NCBI GenBank assembly: GCA_036245525.1
Contig: BTPG01000001.1
Location: forward strand, 218,607,799-218,671,798
From: Semisulcospira habei
Taxonomy: Eukaryota; Mollusca; Gastropoda; Semisulcospiridae
Length of the DNA: 64,000 bases
Reading direction: 5' to 3'
A program made the translations under genes and the position numbers. The notes under the pieces were generated by a model. The model worked only from the letters and a program-made list of their open reading frames with translations, made no database searches and had not been told where the DNA came from. Shown one piece after another: positions 10,505 through 22,509 of this stretch. Positions within the stretch are counted from its first letter, which is position 1, and each line of letters starts with the position of its first letter.

Positions 10505-11510
10505 TGGTATTTGAGTTTGGATCTTACAGTTTGAATTTAAGACATCACAAATCAGCAAACATATTGTCAAATTAATATAAACAGTAACTATTCCTTTACT
10601 TATAACAATAATCGTCCAGACAGAAAGGAAATGAGTAAGACACAATTACTGGTAGTGACGAATATAAGAATGTACCAGTTTGCATAGATTTGGTTAAATA
10701 AAACATAGCTTATGTCGTATACCTATCAGTTAGTATTCAAACTTATTCCATGAATACAAACTGGGTATAACATATTTCTGAAAATTATACTGGACCACCC
10801 TCCAAAATGGTAGGGATTATAAGTTGACAACATACATGTATTAGATTAGGAAGCAACGAACCATCTCTTTCACCCAACCCCATATAGGCGCCATTCTGTG
10901 ATTTGAGACTGTTGGGCATTGGAGCCAAAAGGTCCATTACAGAAGAAGAAGAAGAAAATTCTACTCATTCGTTGCGCAGTCCGCTAAAAAATTATATACA
11001 AGTAACGGGAGATGGATCGACCATGATAGCACAAATGTGGTACCTGCTCAGCATGACGGCTTTCAGGCATCAAACTCATCAAACACTGCCTTTGAACAGT
11101 CATGGTCTATATTTTCCTCGGCAGCTGACCCTTGAAAGTGAAAGACCTATTAATGGAAGTCAAACTAGAGGTCTGTTTTCTATCACCTACCAACGCTTGT
11201 GTATGGATTGTTCTTCCTAAACAGAGACATTCATCTCTTTGCATAAAGCTGACCATTCATTTCTGTCACGCAAAGTAGTTCTCTATAGATATATATATTT
11301 CTTTCAGACATGGCCATTCATTATGAACTAGTTTCCCTAATTCGACAATGAGCTGCTGCCCTATTCATAAACACTACTCTTGAACTAGTATCATCTGTCC
11401 AACTCCCACAGTTGTGCTTACGGTGTAAAACAAAATGCTTCGAGGCGTGGTATTTTCAAAAACACGTTTTGGTGGAGGAAAACGTTTGGTAAAACAAAAG
11501 GAAAATGTAT

Positions 11511-11512
<2 letters not shown>
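10505..11512. other. unannotated stretch
   Basis: A 105-codon ORF at 10903-11220 (+) matches nothing I recognise. A phrase at ~11008-11030 (GGAGATGGATCGACCATGAT) is the left flank of family I hairpins, so part of this ORF is repeat-derived. A degenerate family H trace is near 10515-10560. Confidence 0.4.
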
Positions 11513-12284
<772 letters not shown>

Positions 12285-12365
12285 TTAATTCATTCGAGAC
12301 GTGCCGCATCCGGATACGCGGCTTTAAGTCGCATATCCGGATGGGGCACATCTCGAATGTGTTAA
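12285..12365. repeat. family G TTAA palindrome
   Basis: Begins TTAATTCATTCGAGACGTGC and ends GCACATCTCGAATGTGTTAA. The inner arms are GCATCCGGATACGCG / CGCATATCCGGATGG. The second copy is at 52490-52574. Confidence 0.85.
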
Positions 12366-12514
12366 TAGATAAATATATCGGATATATTGGCATGATCCTC
12401 AAATCGGATATATAACGCAAACACGTCTGCGGATCTCGGTGAGCTGAAGTCACCACAACCCGAATATTTGATACAAGTAAACATGGTGTGCTAAAGGTCC
12501 TTGCGGGCTAACTT

Positions 12515-12545
12515 GGGCTAAAATCGGCCCATCTACGTTTTGCTT
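12515..12545. repeat. family B half copy
   Basis: Only a right-arm-like GGGCTAAAATCGGCCCATCT then ACGTTTTGCT remains. Confidence 0.4.
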
Positions 12546-12670
12546 ACAAGTTTTTTATTTTTTTGTTTGTTGGTTTTGGTTTAGATTCACAACCCATGTA
12601 AAAATTCAGCACCACGTGAACGGGAATAATACGATATGATTTTATAATGATGATGATGATGATGATGACT

Positions 12671-14178
12671 TACTTACTTACTTACGCCTGTCACCCCTAC
12701 CCGGGTATAGGCCGTCGACGAGAGACCTCCAGCAAATCCTGTCCTGTGCTTCTCCTTCGATTCTACTCCAGGTGGTTCCCAGTCTCTTGATGTCTGCTTG
12801 GAGGTCTCGACGCCAGGAGTTTCTTGGCCTACCTCTTTTCCTCTTTCCCTGGGGGTTCCATGACAATGCCTGCCTAGTGATACTGGAAGCTGGCTTTCTC
12901 AGACTGTGACCGATCCATCCCCATCTTCTTCGCCCAATTTCATTCTCTGCTGTTATCTGCTCTGTTCTCTCCCAGAGTCTGACGTTGCTGATCTTCTCTG
13001 GCCAGTGGATTTTCAAAATTCTTCTAAGGCAACTGTTCATGAAGGTCTGTACTCTGTTGACTGTGGTTTTTGTCAATCTCCAAGTCTCTGCTCCATATAG
13101 GAGAACTGCTTTTACATTGGAGTTGAAAATCCGGACTTTGGTGTGTTGTGACAGCTCTCTGGAACTCCACACTTTTTTCAACTGGAGAAAGGCTGCTCTG
13201 GCTTTACCGATTCGTGCTCTGACATCTGCATCAGTGCCGTCTTTTTTGTCTATGATGCTCCCGAGATAGGTGAAGGACTCCACCTCCTCCAACGGGGTGC
13301 CAGCAAGCAAGACTGGTTCTTCCCTGGTTGCGTTCAGCCTCATTGTCTTTGTTTTCTGTTTGTGAATGGTGAGACCCACTTGGGACGAGATGTCAGCAAG
13401 CCTCGTGGTCTTGTCCTGCATTTGTTGATGAGTGTGGGACAGTAATGCCAAGTCGTCTGCAAAATCGAGGTCGTCAAGCTGTGTCCACAGTGTCCACTGT
13501 ATTCCACTTCGTCTGTGCTCTGTGGTCATCTTCATGACCCAGTCTATGGCCAGTAGGAAGAGGAACGGAGACAGCAGACACCCCTGCCTGACACCAGTTC
13601 TGACCTGGAGCTCCCTGGTGAACTGCCCTTCGTGGATCACGCGACATGTCATGCCATCGTAGCTGCTCTTGATCAGGCGGACGAGCTTTGTGGGTACACC
13701 GTAGTGTCATAGGAGTTTCCACAGAGTCTCTCGGTCCACACTGTCAAATGCTTTCTCATAATCCACAAAGTTGACGTACAGCGGGGAGTTCCACTCCAGA
13801 GACTGTTCCACGATGATGCGGAGAGTGGCGATCTGGTCTGTACATGATCGGTTCTTCCTGAATCCTGCTTGCTGGTCTCTCAGCTGGGGGTCAACGGAGC
13901 TCTTCATTCTCTCCAGGATGATCCTGTTGAAGACCTTTCCTGGTACTGACAGCAAGGTGATTCCTCTGTAGTTGGAACACTTGCTGAGGTCGCCTTTCTT
14001 GGGAAGCTTGATTAGATATCCCTCCTTCCAGTCAGCCGGCATCGCCTCCTCTTCCCAGATATTTCCAAACAGTGGGTACAGCATCTCCACTGTTGTCTCT
14101 AGGTCTGCTTTCAGAGACTCCGCTGGGATGCCATCTGGGCCTGCTGCTTTGCCGTTCTTCAAAAATGCCACTGCTGAT
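12671..14178 (-). mobile_element. RTE-like non-LTR retrotransposon, 5'-truncated
   Basis: The element reads on the minus strand and ends (at its 3' end, 12671) in a short TAAG repeat, typical of RTE-type elements that end in a microsatellite rather than poly-A. It lacks the endonuclease and the start of the reverse transcriptase: homology begins at the KNGKAAGPDG motif near 14170. GAT/ATAATGATGATGAT sequence lies on both sides (12644 and 14177), which may be a target-site duplication but is hard to tell from microsatellite. The 3' 874 bp align without net indel to 28621-29494. Confidence 0.88.
12678..14178 (-). pseudogene. reverse transcriptase (RTE-like), one in-frame stop
   Basis: Reverse transcriptase copies the element's RNA into DNA at a nicked target. 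Motifs in order: KNGKAAGPDGIP, LPKKGDLSKCSNYRGI, AGFRKNRSCTDQ, FVDYEKAFDSVDR, GVRQGCLLSPF, LDFADDLALLS (catalytic Asp-Asp), GLTIHKQKTKTM and FTYLGSIID. A C-terminal region follows, with LLYGAETWR and a basic tail. The two track-length segments (14234-13707 and 13652-12678) are in the same frame. They are separated by a single TGA at 13707-13709, where a CGA (Arg) would fit, consistent with C-to-T decay. No upstream endonuclease exists, so it is dead regardless of that stop. Confidence 0.88.
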
Positions 14179-14240
14179 AATGATGATGATATTATTATTA
14201 TTATTATCATCATCACCAACATCATCATCATCATTCGTGT
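14179..14240. repeat. (GAT)/(ATT)/(CAT) microsatellite
   Basis: Short mixed trinucleotide tract at the 5' edge of the RTE-like copy. Confidence 0.85.
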
Positions 14241-14509
14241 ATGCTTTATGTCTTTACTGATTTACTGAGGCTGGCCCATAATTAGTCGTGAACACATTTT
14301 CTGTGCGCTGAATTATTTTTGTTATCATGCATGTAGTGACCAGTAGCTGCTACCCCTCTATCATGTTATTTCGCGTCTCGTGCAGAGAGGACACTACTGC
14401 TGAGCTTTCGGTTGTGACTGGTATCCTGCGCTTTGTATGTACCCAGTGAGTAAAGATCCCTCGGCCTGAAACCGTCCGTAGCTGGCTTTGCGCAAAATGA
14501 ATACTGACT

Positions 14510-14625
14510 TTAACTCATTCAAGGGGCCCCTCATCAATAGCTGCTGAAGGGTCGTATAGCGTTGCCGGCGGCAACGCTATATGAACTTCCGCAGCTATTG
14601 ATGGGGGGCTCCATGAATGAGTAAA
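14510..14625. repeat. family F TTAA palindrome
   Basis: TTAACTCATTCAAGGGGCCC at the left; the right arm ends GGGCTCCATGAATGAGTAAA, with the right TTAA mutated to GTAA. The middle CATCAATAGCTGC / GCAGCTATTGATG matches the copy at 2623. Confidence 0.87.
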
Positions 14626-14911
14626 CTTTGAAAGTAGAAAAGTTGTTTAACCTCGTATAGATTTTTGGGGCGTCTGAGCTACCAAACAGGAAAAGAAATG
14701 TTGATTGTGATTAAGCACTTGAAGTTATGAATGTGTAAGTAAATGTCAAGGTTTTCTGCAGCCATTTCTACCATATTGAAAGCTGAGGGCAAAATGGAGC
14801 AGGCATTTCGACCAATTATATTGACAGCTGAAGACTGGCTGGGCAATATGGAGCAGGCAGCATGAACCGCTCTGGGGTGTGCAGGAGGAAAGAAAGAAGT
14901 CAAAGGCAAAA

Positions 14912-14993
14912 GGCAGTAAGTCCATTTTGTGAAAAGCGAGATTTTCATTGTATTACAGTGAACATCTCGCTTTTCACAACAATGAACTTACTG
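14912..14993. repeat. family E hairpin, extended arms
   Basis: CAGTAAGTCCATTTTGTGAA...GCGAGATTTTCA pairs with ...CATCTCGCTTTTCAC and AATGAACTTACTG. The loop is TTGTATTACAGTGAA. Confidence 0.85.
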
Positions 14994-15525
14994 TCTTCTA
15001 CCGTCACATGCCGGTCAGAAGTAGCCAATATGTATCAATGACTGTGAAGAAAGAAACAGCTAATTCTAGTACATGAAATAACATGCACGCCTTCAATATC
15101 AAAATGTTTGGCCAAAGTGAGTCATAAGGTTTTTAAGTACTTCATTATCTGTTCAGGAATTTATAAACTAAGAGATATAAGGGATATCATGGAATAAGAG
15201 ATGTCAAAGTCTTCCAGAAAATAAGGGTTTCGGAGATTATCATGCTCGATATAGCCGCTGCAAATGCAAGGGCTCAGAAGAGTTCTCGCCGGCAAAAAGT
15301 GGCTTATTCATGTCCTCAGTTTGAAGTCCATCCGGGGTCAATCGTGCGACTGTTACATGACGCACGCCACATGATTGCAGCGATCAAATGAAATGGTCCT
15401 GTATATTGCTTGCACGGGGTTCAACACAAAGAATCAATCAAACGATTAATTTGTTGGACTGTCCTCGCTTTGTATTGGCACTACCTACTGTTTCTGACCT
15501 GATTCGGCTGTAGGAATACCTTCTA
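14994..15525. other. unannotated stretch
   Basis: A weak family A trace near 15252-15288 (TATAGCCGCTGCAAATGCAA). No gene. Confidence 0.35.
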
Positions 15526-15745
15526 TTAACCTCTTCCCTGCCAGAGGACGCAGACTGTGTTTTCAAAATCATTGTCAATTCAACGTCGACGATCCCAAGC
15601 CGTCTGAGGAACATGGATACAAAGTGGTTTCAACAAGAGGCATAGATCCTCATGACCCCCACGCAACTGCGGTGGCTCATGAGGATCTCTGCCTCTTGCT
15701 GTTGGGTCAGTCGTGTTTGCTTTTTCTCGGCAACGAAGCGGTTGA
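15526..15745. mobile_element. family A full-length unit, TTAA-bounded MITE
   Basis: Starts TTAACCTCTTCCCTGCCAGA and ends CGGCAACGAAGCGGTTGA. The hairpin (15634-15699; CAAGAGGCATAGATCCTCAT / ATGAGGATCTCTGCCTCTTG) lies towards the right end, so this unit is inserted in the opposite orientation to 7349-7560. The non-palindromic arm (TTTTCAAAATCATTGT..., GGAACATGGATACAAAGTGG) is the complement of the one in that copy. Confidence 0.82.
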
Positions 15746-16101
15746 AGACTGGAAAGTTTAATTTTGAAGGGAAAAAATCCAGTTAACTGCTCCCAGTGTC
15801 ATATTTCTACTCTTGACTCATCTTACTCTGGAGACACGTGTATCGACTGTAAACGCGGGACAATTAGTCGTATGATCACAGCGCGATGCTTTTCCATTTT
15901 TAAGCTCGGTGCGAACTTCTTTCACTCGGGTGCATTTAGCCCGAGGCTGTGTTTCGCAGGAGGATAAAAAGATGGACCAGGGACCGAGAATTGTCATGCC
16001 ACAATAGTGAAGTATGCCTTTCATCGAGTGACATGTTTACACAGATTCCTGACAAGCACTTTCTTTCTGGGTAATGATGTGGCACTAAACACACTTCATC
16101 T

Positions 16102-16165
16102 GCAAGAGGCATAGATCTTCATAAGCCCCCGCAATGCGGGGGCTCATGAAGATCTATACCTCTTG
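16102..16165. repeat. family A hairpin
   Basis: GCAAGAGGCATAGATCTTCA pairs with TGAAGATCTATACCTCTTG; the CTTC/GAAG change and CCCCCGC/GCGGGGG are matched in both arms. Confidence 0.9.
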
Positions 16166-16300
16166 TTGGTCCTATTTATGTCTCTTTACTTTATTCTGAC
16201 TAGTTATTGGTCTACGTTCTAACATCATGAGTGTGATATTTATTTCTCCTGAAAATGGTCACATGAGTGTCATTTTGAGGCGTTTTTAAGATGTATCCCT

Positions 16301-16506
16301 ATGCACGGGTATGATATTAAGAGGGACGTGACATTTGAGAATGAAAATCACGTGGTGTTTTATTGCAAAGTTCGAGTGTGCGACGTTTTGAACTCCATAA
16401 AAGGGCAAGATATTGGGAGAAGCATTCATGAGTCGATTGCAGATTTCACCAATTTGGTGCAGACGTATTATGCTGTCTATGATAATGATTTGTCTGCAAT
16501 GGTTTG

Positions 16507-16507
<1 letters not shown>
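16301..16507 (+). pseudogene. possible non-LTR retrotransposon C-terminal fragment
   Basis: A 68-codon ORF contains FENENHVVFYCKVRVCDV, which resembles the C-terminal His/Cys region after the reverse transcriptase of many LINEs (acidic residues, His, then FxC). It lacks upstream RT motifs. It stops directly at the (GA)n tract. Confidence 0.35.

Positions 16508-16508
<1 letters not shown>

Positions 16509-16599
<91 letters not shown>
16509..16599. repeat. (GA)n microsatellite
   Basis: About 90 bp of pure GA, followed by a family I left-flank relic (GGAGATGATCGACCATGGCC, ~16606). Confidence 0.97.
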
Positions 16600-16601
<2 letters not shown>

Positions 16602-17327
16602 CCCAGGAGATGATCGACCATGGCCGGTAGCTCAGGGGTGGTTCTTGATTAACTTGGTGTCGCCGTGCCTGATTTGCGTGACGTCTCTCGAAGATAACTT
16701 AGCGTCCAAAATCATAGACCAGCACAAAATTTATAGTCAGTAAATGCGCACACACGCATACCACAGAGGACAGTGTGCGCAAGATTTGTGAAGAATTTCA
16801 GAGGATGATCTTCATTGACATGCGTGGTCATTCGCAGTGTATCAACTCGGCCTAAGTCTATCAATCCCCTGCCCACCTCGGCTCAATGATATTCCACCCG
16901 CTACCCCCAGCCCCATCCTTCCGACGTTTGAGGGCTGTCGCCAGTGACTGAGCTGTGCAGTTTTTCCATCATACTCATAATGTTAAAACTTAGACTAATA
17001 ACTAGTCACATGAGGCAAAGAGACATAAATGCGATCAGCATGAGGTATCCAAACGAAAAAACGCCTATCGGCGTAAAACAATGGCCAAAACTTCATTATT
17101 TCCTCATACACACGATGAAATCCCACTGAGGAATCCAAGACGAACATGAACGTAGCAAGATTTACACAATCCGAAAATATCTGTCGCTCGTTCGACTTCA
17201 TATATTAGTTTCTGTATGTGTTTGCCGGTTGTTTTAGAACGTATGTGATAGATCTTCATGAGCCCCGAGGGTGGGCTGCTTAGTAAACCATAAAGATGGA
17301 AAGTTCAGTTGAAGTTGGATATTGAAA
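16600..17327. other. gene-free stretch with repeat relics
   Basis: Holds a family H half copy at ~16687-16722 (CCAAAATCATAGACCAGCAC) and a family A trace at ~17248-17265 (ATAGATCTTCATGAGCCCC). No supported gene. Confidence 0.45.
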
Positions 17328-17422
17328 TTAACCCTTTGCGTGTCGGTAGCGGTTTCTGTCGCGATGATTCCTCCGGGAATCATCGCGACACTAAAATCGG
17401 CTATCGACACGCAAAGGGTTGA
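17328..17422. repeat. family D TTAA palindrome
   Basis: TTAACCCTTTGCGTGTCGGT on the left and CTATCGACACGCAAAGGGTT on the right, with GTCGCGATGATTCC / GGAATCATCGCGAC in the middle. The right TTAA is now TTGA. Confidence 0.87.
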
Positions 17423-17765
17423 TTATTATCTGCGTGCTGCCACAGGAATGTTTACAGTGCTATGGTGTACTGTTCTGTGATATTTAACCTTACTATCTTC
17501 ACTCGTAGGGGCCCACATGTACAAAAAGTAGTGAAACTTAAGGGCGGTGAAGATTTCACAATCAACCCAGATATTCAAAGCGAGTTGCTTCCCTTCGTTG
17601 GTAGTTCTCGCACCCAGCGAGGCTGACGAAGCAGACGACATTAGAAATACGACAATTTTTAACAGCCCAAGATTTAAAAGATTTACACATTCTAACCCAG
17701 GACCGAAATCCCCAAATTTTAAAGTTGCTCTCTGAAGGACTCTATTACAATTCTAGAGACAGATC

Positions 17766-17878
17766 GAGCATGATAGTTCAAGGGTGGTGCCAGAATAGCT
17801 AAACTATTCCGGCACCACCCTTGAACTATCATGCTCCATTCATGTCTTGTTGTGGTGTGTCGGGGCTGAATGAGTTAA
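17766..17878. repeat. family I hairpin with TTAA right end
   Basis: ATGATAGTTCAAGGGTGGTG-CCAGAATAG pairs with CTATTCCGG-CACCACCCTTGAACTATCAT (17770-17832). A right flank runs to GGGGCTGAATGAGTTAA at 17878, the same terminal phrase as at 50550. Confidence 0.85.
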
Positions 17879-18365
17879 GAACGAATTTAAAAAAGAAAAA
17901 AACATTAATGCTGCGCATTGGAGGGGTGTCGGTTGGGTATGGGGGGTGGGAGGGGGTGAGGGGGATGAGATACAGAAAGTACTGAGTAGAAAGATGAAGT
18001 GAAGTAGGAGATTGGGGGTAAGGAGACAGGCCATCTGTTGGTGTTTGATTTCCATTTCGCGAGGCAAGAATACGCGTGTCTCCCCGACGGTCGCCATCAA
18101 AACCCCCGAGGGTAGGGGCAAACTTTTCCACAGTCCTGAGTCCACACTAAAGGTGGCACTGTCAGTCCCTGGCCTAAATCTCCAGCTTTTCCTCCGTCTG
18201 AGGAAAACATACGCAAGCAAATGGGATCTCTTTTTTTGTGTCTAGTTCAAAACAAAACAAAAAATTCTCGAGAACCAAAGTTGTAGACAAAATAGTACTG
18301 ATTTTGCCAGCAACAGAAACAGTCCTTAAGAGCAGAATTATGCTACGAAATTGTGACTGTTGTAG
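17879..18365. other. unannotated stretch, G-rich segment
   Basis: G-rich at ~17938-17968. ORFs are compositional. Confidence 0.4.
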
Positions 18366-18412
18366 GCAAGAGGCATGGATTTTGCGGAGCCCCTGACCCA
18401 TGAAAATCTCTG
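18366..18412. repeat. family A degenerate copy
   Basis: GCAAGAGGCATGGATTTTGC on the left and CATGAAAATCTCTGCC on the right; the centre is deleted. Confidence 0.6.
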
Positions 18413-18549
18413 CCAGTGACAGACGGAGGGGTCTTGGTGAGAGACTGCAGTTTCAATACAGTCGGAGCCCCCTTGCTGCATTCGTGTTCAATGGTTCAAA
18501 GGCCACCGACAGTGTTCATTCACAGTGGTTCAGTCACTGACTACCATCT

Positions 18550-18615
18550 GCAAGAGGCATGGATTCTCATGAGCCCCTGCGACAGCAGGGGCTCATGAGA
18601 TTCTATGCCTCTTGC
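18550..18615. repeat. family A hairpin
   Basis: GCAAGAGGCATGGATTCTCA / TGAGATTCTATGCCTCTTGC with the centre CCCCTGCGACAGCAGGGG. Confidence 0.92.
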
Positions 18616-19104
18616 TCGTCAAGGTTCGTCGCGTTTACTCACTTTTCTTTTTTCGACGGACGAGATCCTTGGGGCTTAGTCGTGTGACTGGTCCAGTGAA
18701 ATTAATTTTGAGGTGAGTTTGCCGGGCAAGCGAGGGCGCAGGAATGTCAATCTGTGTGGGTCAAGGGTTCCGCTTCAATTGTGCACTTAATTCTCTCCTG
18801 CACGAATCAATTAAAAATGTTGCAACGGAATCGGGCGGCTGCTTGAAACCAAGAAATACAATATTTATCTTGCCTTGGATAAAGCGGGAACAAAATTGTA
18901 ATTCTCCGAATTACGATTGAACAGAAAGAATTGTGCAAGAAAGTCGTACACATGTCGAAATAAATTTGGTTCCACATCTTTGCCTAAATCCATCCATCCA
19001 TCCATCCATCCGCCAGTTCGTCCCGGTCCGTCCGTCCAAACGCAAACGATGTTCGCGTGTTGATTATCCCGTGCGCCAGTAGAACACGGATATAAATGGC
19101 ACCA
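18616..19104. other. unannotated stretch with (CCAT)n
   Basis: A short CCAT repeat at 18990-19011. No supported gene. Confidence 0.5.
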
Positions 19105-19173
19105 GAAAGAAGCATACATCTTCATAATAAGCCCCAACGCTCCGCTGGGGCCCATGAAGATCTTTGCCTCTTC
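19105..19173. repeat. family A hairpin, diverged
   Basis: GAAAGAAGCATACATCTTCA on the left pairs with TGAAGATCTTTGCCTCTTC on the right; the centre is GCCCCAACGC/TCCGCTGGGGC. Confidence 0.75.
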
Positions 19174-19654
19174 AAACTAAACGTTGTTCGTTGAAGACTC
19201 AAGTTCTGTTCTGTTCTCACACTTACCTACTTCCGATGGTGCCCGTCTGCTTTTCTTCTCTCCGTCTCTATTTGTCCCCTGACCCCCTATCTGCCTTAAG
19301 GATCCGCCCGTACACTTCTCAAAATGAGCTCTGTGACTCAAGACAACGACTTTGCTTTTCAATGCTTCAGGGGCGCAATGAAGTTTGTGTGACTATCACG
19401 CTGCAAAGAACGACAAGAGTGATAAAATGATTCGGAAGATTGAGTTTCTCGGCTTTCTGTTCTTCCGCTAACTTCGACGACAGATCGGCGGTGACCATTG
19501 AAGGATAGGCTAATGCATGATGTTGCAGTGGCGTGCGAACTCGAGAGCCTTCGTGTTGTCCGGTCATGTTAGCTCTAGACACTGGTCGCAATGGATAGAG
19601 TATTTCGTGGTCACGCCCACTCTTTTCTTCTGGGTCATGCTCCTCTTTACCCTC

Positions 19655-19805
19655 GGGGAGCAAGGTAGCTCAGGTGACAGAGCGTTCGACTCTCGTCCGT
19701 AAGGTCTCGGGTTCGAATTCAGCTGGGGTCAGAATTTGTTCATACCCTGTTTGGTGCCTCGGCTTTGAATCACCAACGTTTTACGCTTTCCTCTTTGCCC
19801 TTAAT
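19655..19805 (+). mobile_element. tRNA-derived SINE, second copy
   Basis: A-box-like TAGCTCAGGTGACAGAGCG (from ~19665) and B-box GGGTTCGAATTC (19709-19720). It shares GCGTTCGACTCTCGTCCG and the CCCTGTT and CCTCT body phrases with 9994-10169. A functional tRNA gene is unlikely because the ends do not form an acceptor stem. Confidence 0.7.
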
Positions 19806-20140
19806 GTAGAGAGGTATACCATAATTTCTCCAGCACAGCTTTAATTTTGAAAGGTAGGGCAGCGTCGTAGGAACCGGTATGATCTGTTACGGCTGGACCA
19901 CAGTCCATAACCCATTGTCTAACATCAGGATACCTCTCCGTGTAAGTTTTCATTCACTGTCCATAGATCTTAGATTATTTTTGGTCGTTCCATCGTCTCT
20001 CAGCAGTCCTTAAACAATTGAAACACCGCGGGTTCCTGTACATTAGCCAGGGCGTCCGCCGACTATCTCACTCGGCCCGAAGATAGCGTTCAACAACACT
20101 TCTCTTCTCAATTCTAAAGTCGGCAGGAGTCGTCGGATCT
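19806..20140. other. unannotated stretch
   Basis: No gene or repeat family recognised. Confidence 0.4.
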
Positions 20141-20235
20141 AGACGAACAGATGTAAATGAGACATTCCCGCCAGCAGGGACTCATGAGCCCCTGCTCAGT
20201 GGCGGCAATGTCTCATTTACATATTATGTTCGTCT
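20141..20235. repeat. palindrome J, single copy seen
   Basis: AGACGAACAGATGTAAATGA-GACATTCCCGCC pairs with GGCGGCAATGTC-TCATTTACATATTATGTTCG-TCT. The inner centre CAGGGACTCATGAGCCCCTG resembles the family A centre, so J may be a family A-like core with different arms. Confidence 0.82.
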
Positions 20236-20574
20236 GAATTTTTATTCCGTAAGACTTCCGGCTTTCCCTACGATTGTTGAAACTGCAAGAGTCCGGCATA
20301 GAGACACAAAGACTCCGCACGTGCCGATGAGAATGTATGCTGTCTGCTGCGAAGGACTGAACACGCATACATTACATCTGTGAGTTTTACAAGGAGATGA
20401 CCGAGGGTTTACCTGTAGGCTGTCTCAAACAACACAATTCTATCCCGCCACTGATGATGTTTAAACAAACGGGAAATTAAGCCTTTCTGCTCAGACCCCG
20501 CCCATTGCCAGCTACTTTTGAATCCGTGGACGATTCCCTCAAACTGACAACAGAAATGAAGTAAATCTCTACAA

Positions 20575-20640
20575 GCAAGAGGTATAGATTCTCATGAGCC
20601 CTGCATCCTGCATGGGCTCATGAGACTCTATGCCTCTTGC
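20575..20640. repeat. family A hairpin
   Basis: GCAAGAGGTATAGATTCTCA / TGAGACTCTATGCCTCTTGC around CCCTGCATCCTGCATGGG. Confidence 0.9.
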
Positions 20641-21519
20641 AGATGGATCAGATGGATGCGCGTCCGACAGCGAGCGGCTTTTGAATTGGCGAAACAAATA
20701 CAAACAGAACATGGTTGATTAAAGCTGCGAGTGGGCTCGGCCATCCTGAGGGGTTAATTAAGAGAAAATACAATGAGTAATTCTGTTGAGTCCCCAGAAC
20801 GAAACGGAGCCGCGGCGGTTAACCCTTTAAGTGAGAAGAGGATGGACTTTTGGACCGTGTAATGCAAGAAAAAGAGACCCCCTTCCTTTATTTTTTCCTC
20901 CTTTTAATAAAAGAATAATCGATAGGTCCTTCTCAATCCTTCAGTCTTCAAGTGACTATCTTTATTGAAATGGTGTTAGTCATGTCGTAGGGTACCGCGG
21001 GGAACGAACAACATTAATTTTGCCAAAGGGCCAATACTCACTTGTTTGATGTGTTTGTTCTTTCCATCCTTCATTTGTTCTATTAAAGTCGACTTTCTGT
21101 AATTCGTTTCTATGTTCGTTCTTTTCTCTCTTTACTAGTGTTCGGTTGATCTTGTTTTGTAAAATTCGTCGTACTTTTGGTTTATTTATTTACTTATTTA
21201 TTTTGGTACTTTTGCTCTTCCTCTTTATTTGTACTATTTTTTTTTTTTTTTTGTATATAATTCTTTCATTGTTCGGTTCGTTCGTCCGTCCGTTCTTTTT
21301 GTTCGTCCGTCCATCCTTGCATCCGTTCGATTCCCTCTCCACATCTTCTGCTGCAGTGGTGGGAGAGGACACCGTGTCAAACTGAATCAGGATGCCATCA
21401 ACACTCCACTACACGCTTTAAAGTGATAAGAAGAAATTGTTTTATCTGATGCATTACACGCCGTACAGTTATGCACTTACGGGTGAGGAGCAAAGATGTA
21501 AATTGTGCTGATTGCCTTT
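20641..21519. other. gene-free, T-rich in the second half
   Basis: TTAACCCTTTAAGTG at 20820 looks like a lone family D-type end. 21140-21340 is T-rich with TTCGTCCG repeats. No supported gene. Confidence 0.45.
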
Positions 21520-21586
21520 GCAAGGGGCATAAATTCTCATGTGCCCCTTTTAATTGCAGGGGCACATCAGAATCTATGCCTCTTGC
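21520..21586. repeat. family A hairpin, matched GTG/CAC arms
   Basis: GCAAGGGGCATAAATTCTCA with CATGTGCCCC on the left and GGGGCACAT on the right: the usual GAG is GTG and the opposite arm carries CAC. Confidence 0.9.
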
Positions 21587-22509
21587 AGCTGGAAAGACAA
21601 AGAAGGTATCGGCTATCTTGTGAATTTAACACTTTCAGGTTGTTATCAATTTTATTACCATTAGATTGTCGCTACTGCCACTATTACGGTCGAGTAATCA
21701 GTGGGGGATGCGCATGGCAATTAGATTGCACTCATTCGTTCGCTCACGGACGGGCAAAAAGAGATTCAAGGAATACACAGTTGGTCTGCTTTATTTCCAA
21801 ATGTCTAGGAATATATGTGTATCCCGTTTAAAAAAAAATGAAACAAAAAATTAAAAGGAAGCTGAATATCAGTTGTGACAATGGCAGACCAGTAATGTTA
21901 TTCACGTTTGATAACATTGTCCCAACATGCGCTCCTCGACCCCGACCACTTTCTGACTCCCTCCCCCCCCCCCCCCACTCCCACCCCCTCCTTCGTCCTT
22001 CTCGCCCTAACACCAGTGTGGCATCCCCAAGTCATCGCCGTCATTTTGGCGCATGGACGGCGTTTAAACTGACACAAACAATCCAACAACTAAACATACG
22101 AAGAAGTTTCAAGGTTCTGGTAACACGTCCGCTACCTCACAGCGTGGTTGTTATCACTTATATTGGCCTTCGCTTGTCACTACTGTCACAATTACGGCGT
22201 CTATATCAGGTCGGCCGGCCATTTAACGGCCCATTGAAATCAAGGAGACTGGGAACGGACTGAACAAAGCTCACCGTGGGGGTAGCAGCTATTTTTTTTT
22301 AACCGTCCTACAATTAGCACAGTTTTTGCTAATTACCAGCGTCTGTGGGGCCTGGCCACCATCATGATTAGCCTGTAAGCCTAGCCCTCATCACCAGCTG
22401 GAGGATGATGTAAAATTTATTGGGGATCCAGATGTGGAAGTAGACCATCGCTGTGAAAAGGTCAGCAATGCTCAATCTGTGTCACGCCATTTCACCGTGT
22501 GGGGACAGT
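21587..22509. other. unannotated stretch
   Basis: C-run at ~21961-21977. No supported gene. The last ~120 bp may be 5' untranslated sequence of the following retrotransposon ORF. Confidence 0.35.

Noticed and set aside
10903..11220. 105-codon ORF as a host gene
   Set aside because: Composition is unremarkable and part of it is a family I flank; no recognisable domain.
12644..14190. Certain target-site duplication ATAATGATGATGAT around the first RTE-like copy
   Set aside because: Both sides are GAT microsatellite, so the match may be chance; kept only as a possibility.
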